DNA of 47,537 nt. It comes from a virus. Positions within the stretch are counted from its first letter, which is position 1. Each line of letters opens with the position of its first letter. The notes under the pieces were generated by a model that did no database searches, was not told where the DNA came from, and saw only the letters and a program-made list of their open reading frames with translations. This document shows, piece by piece, positions 41,524 through 47,537 of this stretch. The translations under genes and the position numbers were made by a program. Location of the stretch: the IMG/VR virus record IMGVR_UViG_3300010430_000078, positions 1-47,537 of that record; one strand, 5' to 3'.

Positions 41524-43462
41524 CAAGAAAGTAAAGCACGCGAAGTTCAAGCTGCCCGAAGCGCGCGGTCAGGACTTTGGCGCAAGTCATCCATTGCGGA
41601 ATGACAAGACTCACAAGCTGCTTCTGGAATACATCGAGGAGCGCCTTACCCTTGGCAAGAGTGATCGTGATTCCCGCATCTCGCGTTACGGCCAAATCGA
41701 CCGCGACGTTGCGGCATTCCTTAAATTGAATGAGGAAGATCGTAAGCGGCAAATCGTGCACGAACTAACCGGCGACCCACAAGCCGTGACGGTATCGTTG
41801 CCACTCATGTTTATCCATTTGGACGACATGATGACTTACTACGCGCAGACGTTCGCCCCGAATCGCGGAATGTTCTACCACACGGCCGACCCGGAAGAGA
41901 CTCCCGAAGCGAGTCAGCTTGTCACTGTCATGAACAGCCATGCGATTTACAGCGGGTATTACCGCCAACTCCTTCGTGCGATCTTCGCGATTCTCAAGTA
42001 CAACACCGGCGGAGTCTGGAATTCCTGGGACAAAGAATATGGCCCTAAGTTGCAGATAGCTGAGTCAGGTCAGACAAGCCTTGGCAAGCAAGTGGTGTTC
42101 GCAGGCAACCGAATCCGCGCCATCGATATGTACAACTTTTTCTGTGACCCAGCGGTCGAGATGCAGGACTTGCACAAAGACGGCGAGTGGGTTGCCGAGG
42201 CTCGGATGGTGAGTCACTATTGGCTTAAGTCCCGTTGCTTGGACGAGATGTACTACAACTGCGCGGATATTTTGGACAAAGGTGAAGCCCGACTCAGCGC
42301 GACGTACTACCGTGACCCACCGACTGAGTCCCGCCTAGAAGCAGACGACACTCAGGCCCAATCATTCAGCTGGTTTAACTTCCTGTCTGGCGATGATTCA
42401 TATATGATGAACGGTGCCTTCGAGTTGGTTACGATGTACATCAAGCTGAATCCAAATGACTTTGGTTTGGTCGAAGGAACTGCCGCGGAGAAGGCCGCCC
42501 GGAATCGCTACGAAGTTTGGCGAATCAGCCTGCTCAACGGCGAGCGAATCATCGGCGCGGAGTACATGAAGAACATGCACGGGCATCTGCCTTGCTACAT
42601 GGGAGTCCTAAACGACGACATGATGCGGGAGGCCACGAAGTCTGTTGCGGACATTCTGAATCCCTTGCAGCAGTTCTCCAGCTTCCTGCTGAACACTCAC
42701 GTACTCGCGACTCGCAAGAACATCTACGGCACAACGTACTATGACCCAAGCTGCATCGACATGGAGAAGATTCCAGAAGGCGAGGTAGCAGCACGAGTCC
42801 CAATCAAGCCTCAAGGCTGGGGCCGGGATATCCGTACAATGGTGCAGCATGACAATAACAATCTGGACACCACGCAGACTCTTCAAGACCTGCAAGGTGT
42901 AATGGGCCTTGTTGACCAGTTTTTCCCGACTCAGTCAATGCCTAGCCAGATCGCGAGTATCGACCGGGCAGTAGACAGCCAAGTCGCAGCCGTACAGCAA
43001 GGCTCGAACCGCCGCCAGCACAAAGGAGCACGACTCATCGATGAGACAATGCTGCGTCCTATGCGATTCGGCATGTACTACAACATCATTCAGTTCCAGC
43101 AGGACGGAGATGAAGTAGCTGACTTCTATACCGGCAAACCGATGAAGATTGACTTGTCGAAGCTGCGTGACGTGAATCTCAGCCTGATCATTGGGCAGGG
43201 ACTCAAGGCGCTGGATCGTCAGATGCTTCAGTCGCAGCTGCGGGATATCATCTTCGCAATGATTCAGGCACCTACCATCGGCGAGCGAATCGACTTGCTT
43301 GGGCTGCTTGACTACTGGACTTCGATGATGGACCTTGAAATGAATCTCAAGCAGTTCGAGATTCAGCAGGAGCAGGTGCCAGCGCCGGGCGTAGAAGGTG
43401 GGAATCCCATCAACCCAGCAACCGCCCCTGAAGTAGTAGCCGGAGGCCCGATTTATGATTGA
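41516..43462 (+). CDS. Portal (head-tail connector) protein (648 aa)
   Basis: GTG start at 41516 chosen because GGAG lies 7-8 bases upstream; an ATG 18 bases earlier has no ribosome site. Long mixed alpha/beta protein with typical portal parts: helical start (LLEYIEERLTLGKSDRDSRISRY), a central beta-rich wing, a long helix near 400 (ADILNPLQQFSSFLLNTHVLATRKN) and a C-terminal Gln-rich end. Position directly after the large terminase and before the scaffold supports a dodecameric portal. It overlaps the terminase end by 8 bases and the following gene by 8 bases. Confidence 0.85.
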   Translation: MYDKKVKHAKFKLPEARGQDFGASHPLRNDKTHKLLLEYIEERLTLGKSDRDSRISRYGQIDRDVAAFLKLNEEDRKRQIVHELTGDPQAVTVSLPLMFIHLDDMMTYYAQTFAPNRGMFYHTADPEETPEASQLVTVMNSHAIYSGYYRQLLRAIFAILKYNTGGVWNSWDKEYGPKLQIAESGQTSLGKQVVFAGNRIRAIDMYNFFCDPAVEMQDLHKDGEWVAEARMVSHYWLKSRCLDEMYYNCADILDKGEARLSATYYRDPPTESRLEADDTQAQSFSWFNFLSGDDSYMMNGAFELVTMYIKLNPNDFGLVEGTAAEKAARNRYEVWRISLLNGERIIGAEYMKNMHGHLPCYMGVLNDDMMREATKSVADILNPLQQFSSFLLNTHVLATRKNIYGTTYYDPSCIDMEKIPEGEVAARVPIKPQGWGRDIRTMVQHDNNNLDTTQTLQDLQGVMGLVDQFFPTQSMPSQIASIDRAVDSQVAAVQQGSNRRQHKGARLIDETMLRPMRFGMYYNIIQFQQDGDEVADFYTGKPMKIDLSKLRDVNLSLIIGQGLKALDRQMLQSQLRDIIFAMIQAPTIGERIDLLGLLDYWTSMMDLEMNLKQFEIQQEQVPAPGVEGGNPINPATAPEVVAGGPIYD

Positions 43463-43709
43463 TCTAGCTTTTGTTATTAACCGAATGGACACAGGCAATC
43501 GAGTCGAAGTCCTATCGGCACTCAAGATTCTTGTTGAGCACAACGTCCTCGGGCAGGTTGCTCACACGAATATGAATCAACTTGTCGACAACCGCATGGA
43601 TTCTGAAGATGAAGTTGCGATCGTCAGGGAGGTTCGCGAAACACGGCAGACTAACCGCGTGCTTCTTGGCTTAGAAGAGTCAGCACGACAACTTACGAAA
43701 GGAATCTAA
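43455..43709 (+). CDS. Unknown small helical protein (84 aa)
   Basis: Starts inside the portal gene end (ATG 43455). Helical and charged throughout (EVLSALKILVEHNVLGQVAHTNMNQLVDNRM, EVAIVREVRETRQTNRVLLGLEESARQL). Between portal and scaffold; could be a head accessory. No family recognised. Confidence 0.7.
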   Translation: MIDLAFVINRMDTGNRVEVLSALKILVEHNVLGQVAHTNMNQLVDNRMDSEDEVAIVREVRETRQTNRVLLGLEESARQLTKGI

Positions 43710-43710
43710 A

Positions 43711-44553
43711 ATGAATAAGAACAGCTTGTATGGCACCACCACGATGACTCCGGCCGAGCGCGCCGCCGGACGATTCATGCGTGCACCCGATCACCCGGTT
43801 GGTGGCGGCCAAGCCCCTGCTGCTGGCGGGACTCCCCCGCAGGACACCAATAACGGCGGTGCGCCCTCGCAAGGTAATTCTGAGCCTACTACGAATACCA
43901 ACACCGACTCAAATAACGATGGACAATCGTTCGATGCAAATGCATTCTGGAATGGTCCGGCTCCCGCTGAAGGTGCCGCCTCATCTGGGGAGTCTGCCGG
44001 TAACCCCGGTGGTGAGTCGGGCAACGACGGCGGTGAGGGTGGCGATTTTGCGCAGCAGCTGACTCAGAGGCTCGAAGGATTGACATTCGGTGACCCGGTG
44101 TTTAACGATGAAATTGCGGGACAAATCAACGAAGGGAATTACGAGGGGGTTCAAGAACGACTCAACACCATGAGTAAGGCAGTTGTTCGCGAAGCCCTCG
44201 CAATGCAGGTCCAGATTCTTCGACCGTTCGCCGAGCAGTTGATGAATCAGGTTCGGGAAGAAACACAGCAGACCTTCCAGAGCCGTGACAACAATGAGTC
44301 ACTGGAGCGGCTATTCCCTGCAGCGAAGAATCCAGCGATGGCCAAAACGATCGGACCTATTTACGAGCAGGCGCTCAAGAATACGAATAACGATCGCGAA
44401 GCCGCAGTGAAGCAAACGAAAGAGATGTTACGATTCATGGCTGGACAAACAGCTGGCGATCTTGATCTGGAAGTTGCACCAAAAGGGGAAGGCAGCCGCG
44501 GCAGCCCGACTCAGAACTACAACTGGCTCGATGAACTCACGGGCCGCAAATAA
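43711..44553 (+). CDS. Capsid scaffold protein (280 aa)
   Basis: Directly before the major capsid gene. Residues 1-120 are Gly/Asn/Pro/Gln-rich and disordered; residues 120-280 are helical and acidic-to-basic (FAQQLTQRLEGL, VVREALAMQVQILRPFAEQLMNQVREETQQ, EAAVKQTKEMLRFM), ending NYNWLDELTGRK. Low complexity, helical content and position are those of podovirus scaffolds that are lost before maturation. AAAGGA lies 7 bases before the ATG. Confidence 0.75.
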   Translation: MNKNSLYGTTTMTPAERAAGRFMRAPDHPVGGGQAPAAGGTPPQDTNNGGAPSQGNSEPTTNTNTDSNNDGQSFDANAFWNGPAPAEGAASSGESAGNPGGESGNDGGEGGDFAQQLTQRLEGLTFGDPVFNDEIAGQINEGNYEGVQERLNTMSKAVVREALAMQVQILRPFAEQLMNQVREETQQTFQSRDNNESLERLFPAAKNPAMAKTIGPIYEQALKNTNNDREAAVKQTKEMLRFMAGQTAGDLDLEVAPKGEGSRGSPTQNYNWLDELTGRK

Positions 44554-44567
44554 AAGGAATTGAAACG

Positions 44568-45758
44568 ATGGCCGTTCAGGGCATTTTTGCGTCGAATCAA
44601 GGAATTGTCGGCGAGCGCGTGGGTGACTTCGCATCCGCGATCCTTATGACTAACCCCACTGGAGATACTCCGCTGCTGGGACTCACATCTGGTATGCCTA
44701 AAGAGGCTTGCAGTGATGTTGCGTTCACGTGGTTTGAGGACGTGCACCAGTCAGGGCGTCAGGCAACTGTGAGTGGCGGAACCGGGACCACTGTGGTAGT
44801 CGCAGATGGTTCATTCTATGTGCCAAACACTGTCTTGCTGGTGGAAGAAACTGGCGAACATATCTTCGTGACCGCCGTTAACGGTAACTCGATGACTGTG
44901 ATTCGCGGGCTGGCGGGCACTTCGGTAGTGTCTATCGATAACTCGATGAACGTCCAGAAGATCGGTAACGCTCACGAGGAATCGTCGAGCCGCCCGACCG
45001 CTCTGACTCAGCAAGGCGCACCACGCTCCAACTACGTGCAGATTTTCCGCAACGGTTGGGCGATTTCCGGCACTGCGAAAGCCATTAAGTACCTGACAGG
45101 TTCCAAGCTGGCTCACAACAAGGATATGTGTGCGACTTACCACGCGGAAGATATGGAGTTCTCGTTCATCTGGGGCAAGAAGGCCATCACGACTCTCAAC
45201 GGGCAGCAGTTCCGCATGACCGACGGCATCCTGACTCAGATCGAGCAGTATGGTGGCGACGTTCGGACTGCCAACAATGGCGCGACCGCAGGCAACATTA
45301 GTCGTGGCGATCTGGAAGACTGGATTCAGTCGATCTTCACCTACAACGTGAAGGGCCAGCCGAACGAGCGGGTCGCTTTCTGCGGTAACATGGCCCTCAA
45401 GGTTGTGAATCGTATGGCATGGCTTGACGGTGAGTACCAGTTCAGCCACAGCGAGACGAAACTCGGCGTCAAGATCACTGAGGTCATGACTCCGTTCGGC
45501 ACGCTCAAGCTGATGACACACGCGAAGATGAACGAGAATCCCGTCTGGTCCAAGGAAATCTACGCCTTGCATCCGGGCGCGATCAAGAAGCGTGTGCTGC
45601 GCGATACGTTCCCCGAGAACTATGACAAGCACGGCAACGGAGTCGCAGGTGTTGACGCTGACGAAGGCGCTATCACCTCCGAAGCTGGGATTCAGGTCGG
45701 CGCTGGTCGAGTCATGGGTATCTACCGCAATCTCAATAAGGCAGTTGCTACTACCTAA
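44568..45758 (+). CDS. Major capsid protein, SU10-like (396 aa)
   Basis: Resembles the SU10/DUF5309 coat family: N-terminal TNPTGDTPLLGL and AFTWFEDVHQ, then an inserted beta domain at about residues 65-115 (TTVVVADGSFYVPN, EHIFVTAVNGNSMTVIRGLAG), and the QIFRNGWAISGTAKA and EDMEFSFIWGKKA segments, a central MTDGILTQIEQY motif and a C-terminal ALHPGAIKKRVLRDT. Normal size, HK97-like fold expected. AAGGAA lies 8 bases before the ATG. A terminator at 45790-45815 follows. Confidence 0.9.
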   Translation: MAVQGIFASNQGIVGERVGDFASAILMTNPTGDTPLLGLTSGMPKEACSDVAFTWFEDVHQSGRQATVSGGTGTTVVVADGSFYVPNTVLLVEETGEHIFVTAVNGNSMTVIRGLAGTSVVSIDNSMNVQKIGNAHEESSSRPTALTQQGAPRSNYVQIFRNGWAISGTAKAIKYLTGSKLAHNKDMCATYHAEDMEFSFIWGKKAITTLNGQQFRMTDGILTQIEQYGGDVRTANNGATAGNISRGDLEDWIQSIFTYNVKGQPNERVAFCGNMALKVVNRMAWLDGEYQFSHSETKLGVKITEVMTPFGTLKLMTHAKMNENPVWSKEIYALHPGAIKKRVLRDTFPENYDKHGNGVAGVDADEGAITSEAGIQVGAGRVMGIYRNLNKAVATT

Positions 45759-45789
45759 TTGAGTCCTTCTAACCATTCTCCATGAACTA

Positions 45790-45815
45790 GGGAGTTGCAG
45801 ACCTCCCGATTTTTT
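45790..45815 (+). terminator. Terminator after the major capsid gene
   Basis: GGGAG (45790-45794) pairs with CTCCC (45803-45807), 8-nt loop, then GA and six T (45810-45815). A short stem with a U-tract, so likely partial: it would lower transcription of the downstream tail genes relative to capsid. Confidence 0.65.
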
Positions 45816-45837
45816 GCAGACAACGAACAGGTGACAT

Positions 45838-46230
45838 ATGGCAGGCTTGAATATTGGTGGTGGCGACAAGAATCCGACAACCACCCCGAACACAAAAACC
45901 CAGACCGCGGATGATAGTGGCACAGTGCGATTCAGCTCGCACCCGATCGCTCGCTACACCATCGGCGAGTTCAGTTTTGAAAACGGACTCCTGACTCTGA
46001 CCGATCCCGAAAAGATCGAACGGTTTCGCAAGGTACTCAAGGCGCTCCCGCGGAGTGAATCCAACCGCATCGTCGAACTCGACGTATCCGCGGCAGAGGC
46101 CCAGGTGCGACTCCTTCGGGACATGCAGGGCGGCGCAACCAAGGTTACTGACTCATCGGTCGGCGATCGGGCGCCCAACAATCAAGTAGGCAAGGGCAAG
46201 CTGGAAGACTCCGGCAAGCCCGCAGAATAA
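45838..46230 (+). CDS. Unknown head/neck protein (130 aa)
   Basis: Glycine- and Thr-rich start (AGLNIGGGDKNPTTTPNT), a compact centre (FSSHPIARYTIGEFSFENGLLTLTD, ERFRKVLKALP) and a polar end. It lies between the capsid and the adaptor, where head-completion or decoration proteins occur. AGGTG lies 7 bases before the ATG. No family recognised. Confidence 0.65.
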   Translation: MAGLNIGGGDKNPTTTPNTKTQTADDSGTVRFSSHPIARYTIGEFSFENGLLTLTDPEKIERFRKVLKALPRSESNRIVELDVSAAEAQVRLLRDMQGGATKVTDSSVGDRAPNNQVGKGKLEDSGKPAE

Positions 46231-46254
46231 TAACGAGTTTCGGGGTATTTGCTC

Positions 46255-46959
46255 ATGTTCACGCACTCACAGTTGGTTGACGACATTGTCTCGGAAACTA
46301 AGCGCCCCGACTTAGTTTCCGAGATTTCACGCTATGTGAATCAGACGGTTCGTGAGTGCCACTTTTCCACTGATCGGCAGGCCGCGACATTTTACCGCGA
46401 CAACTTCAAAGAAGTCCTGCTGACAGCTAACGTAGAATCAGGCTTTACCTGGTCTATTCCGAATCCCACGACTTTCCAAAAGATGGCCGGTGTCAAATAC
46501 CCTGCGCTGTATGACTCATGCGGGGATGTTGTTTGGGCCAAGGAGACTACTCCCGGCCGTCATCTCAATGACTTGGTGCACTATTTTTACCAAGTCGGCC
46601 AGACTTACGCTTTCTCAGGGTACGGCGGAGTCGGTGCGGCTATCGCAGTAGGCTACTTCGCGTTTCCCACTTCGTTGCTGTACAAGACAGCAGAGAATCG
46701 CGCCGCCGAGTATAACCCGGAGACCGGCTGGACCTATCACTCCAGTATTGTGACTGACGAAGACAAAGAAGCAGCGCGACTCATTTCTACCAACTGGCTC
46801 TTGCAGCGGTGGTCTGATGTTGTGAGTGAAGGTGTAAGAGCCAAAGTATATAAGCGAGTCAGCGATACCGAGAGAGCGCGAAATAGCTATAGTTTATACG
46901 GGCAACTACGACAGGGATTATTAACAAGCGAGGTCGCAAACGTAGGAGGCCCTATATAA
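46255..46959 (+). CDS. Putative head-tail adaptor / tail tube protein (234 aa)
   Basis: Start chosen at ATG 46255; a TTG at 46249 is poorly spaced. Helical N terminus (FTHSQLVDDIVSETKRPDLVSEISRYVNQTVRE), aromatic middle (YPALYDSCGDVVWAKETTPG) and a helical end (WLLQRWSDVVSEGVRAKVYKRV), a pattern seen in podovirus gp11-like or similar adaptors that join portal and nozzle. Follows the small head protein. Assignment by pattern and position. Confidence 0.65.
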   Translation: MFTHSQLVDDIVSETKRPDLVSEISRYVNQTVRECHFSTDRQAATFYRDNFKEVLLTANVESGFTWSIPNPTTFQKMAGVKYPALYDSCGDVVWAKETTPGRHLNDLVHYFYQVGQTYAFSGYGGVGAAIAVGYFAFPTSLLYKTAENRAAEYNPETGWTYHSSIVTDEDKEAARLISTNWLLQRWSDVVSEGVRAKVYKRVSDTERARNSYSLYGQLRQGLLTSEVANVGGPI

Positions 46960-47333
46960 TGGTGAATCTAATTGATGGGCTAAAGGAAGGAGACCACGAA
47001 TCAGTTGATAGAGCCATTGATACAAAAATTCTGGCCGCAGAAAAACGAATCATCCAGAACATCAAGCTGTGGTTTTTCACTGGGCTTTTGGGATTGGTCC
47101 TTTCAGGCGGTACGGGTTTTGGAATCGTGATCTTTCAGCTTGGTCGTATGTCAGAGCAATATTCTCGAACAGCGGAGGCCGTTAACGAGAGTACAATCGC
47201 CCTGGAGAATCGCGCAAGGTGGATGGAACGAAAAGACATCCTAGATGATGACATGATTCGTTACTTGAGGAAGACAGGCTACACACCTCCTTCTTGGTAT
47301 CTCGGACGTGACGCTGATATTACTGGTAAATAG
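46959..47333 (+). CDS. Membrane protein in the tail operon (124 aa)
   Basis: GGAGG lies 9 bases before the ATG, which overlaps the previous stop (TAATG). An amphipathic helix (residues 20-38) is followed by one hydrophobic segment (WFFTGLLGLVLSGGTGFGIVIF, about 38-60) and a charged C-terminal half with a coiled-coil-like helix (QYSRTAEAVNESTIALENRARWMERKD). The shape resembles phage proteins sometimes annotated as a second holin or tail-associated membrane protein. Its role is not clear. Confidence 0.65.
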   Translation: MVNLIDGLKEGDHESVDRAIDTKILAAEKRIIQNIKLWFFTGLLGLVLSGGTGFGIVIFQLGRMSEQYSRTAEAVNESTIALENRARWMERKDILDDDMIRYLRKTGYTPPSWYLGRDADITGK

Positions 47334-47342
47334 AAAGGACTC

Positions 47343-47537
47343 ATGATGAGCAAAAGTAATGTATTTGAGAATGATCTCCTGGACCTAATCTTTAACGGAA
47401 CGGCTATCCCGAATCTGGCCGACAACGCTGCTACGAGTCCGCTGACCGAATTGTATGTTGCTTTGCATACGGCGGACCCCGGCGAAAGTGGCGATCAGTC
47501 AACCAGTGAGGCGGCTTACTCTGGCTATGCGCGAGTC
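47343..47537 (+). CDS. Virion (tail-associated) protein, N-terminal part (continues at base 1)
   Basis: AAAGGA precedes ATG 47343 and ATG 47346, the latter being better spaced. The frame (SKSNVFENDLLDLIFNGTAI, then PNLADNAATSPLTELYVALH) runs out of the window and is continued without break from base 1 to the stop at 363. The opening LLDLIFNGTAIPNLADNA is characteristic of the small phage tail protein family noted for the other half of this gene. It is listed twice only because the contig ends inside it. Confidence 0.8.
   Translation, partial: MMSKSNVFENDLLDLIFNGTAIPNLADNAATSPLTELYVALHTADPGESGDQSTSEAAYSGYARV
47415..47537. repeat. Direct terminal overlap, right copy
   Basis: Identical to bases 1-123. 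Removing one copy gives a closed 47,414-bp molecule. Confidence 0.9.

Noticed and set aside
44811-45923. 370-codon open frame antisense to the major capsid gene
   Set aside because: It lies wholly opposite a well-supported capsid gene, has no ribosome site or promoter, and long antisense frames are common where codon use is biased as here.
1-47537. Phage-encoded GANTC methyltransferase
   Set aside because: Looked for DPPY/NPPF-type motifs in all plausible products and found none, so the GANTC signal is not explained by a gene in this window.
1-47537. tRNA genes, CRISPR arrays, integrase or RNA polymerase
   Set aside because: No cloverleaf-like or repeat-spacer pattern was noticed and no tyrosine or serine recombinase or T7-like polymerase motif was seen; by-eye search only.

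Overview
This window is essentially one complete tailed-phage genome, and its gene set points to a podovirus. The first 123 bases (1-123) are repeated exactly at the end (47415-47537), and one gene runs off the right end and continues at the left end. The molecule is therefore best read as a circle of 47,414 bp cut inside a virion gene. No phage RNA polymerase, integrase, CI-like repressor, tRNA or CRISPR array was seen, so it looks like a lytic podovirus that uses host transcription. The host is not given. GANTC, the CcrM methylation site of Alphaproteobacteria, is hugely over-represented (about one per 55 bp in hand-counted blocks against about one per 256 expected), which suggests an alphaproteobacterial host. 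No adenine methyltransferase gene was recognised in the phage itself.

The layout has two divergent arms that leave a control region at about 36.42-37.12 kb and converge on a terminator at 18.20-18.23 kb. The control region holds a perfect DnaA-box match, an A+T-rich patch and two dense clusters of CTAG. It is the best candidate for the replication origin, and transcription in both arms would then be co-directional with replication. The leftward arm (36.42 down to 18.26 kb) carries a chain of tiny genes, many unknown small proteins, a RecD-like helicase, a MazG-like pyrophosphohydrolase, an M15-peptidase endolysin with a tail-anchored partner, a PD-(D/E)XK nuclease, an OmpR-type winged-helix protein, a RecA/Sak4-like ATPase, an SSB-like protein, a family A DNA polymerase with a UDG-like N-terminal domain, a dNMP-kinase-like protein, a DUF3987-like ATPase, a DEDDh exonuclease and, last, a DUF2829 protein (Tad2, an anti-Thoeris signal sponge).

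The rightward arm starts with two unknown proteins (37.1-38.3 kb), a strong terminator and a structured non-coding stretch. Then come the packaging and head genes (small and large terminase, portal, scaffold, SU10-like major capsid, adaptor). Through the contig junction follow a long tail fibre, a holin/i-spanin/o-spanin cassette, further tail proteins including a collar-domain fibre, and three internal (ejection) proteins, of which the middle one carries a lytic transglycosylase domain and the last is 1804 residues long.

Regulation can be read in part from sequence. Several promoters with TTGAC(A/C/T), a 17-bp spacer and a -10 element lie at the heads of operons. Two of them share the word GCATGAGAC across the -10 region. 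One would give an almost leaderless small-terminase mRNA. GANTC sites lie inside the spacers of two promoters.
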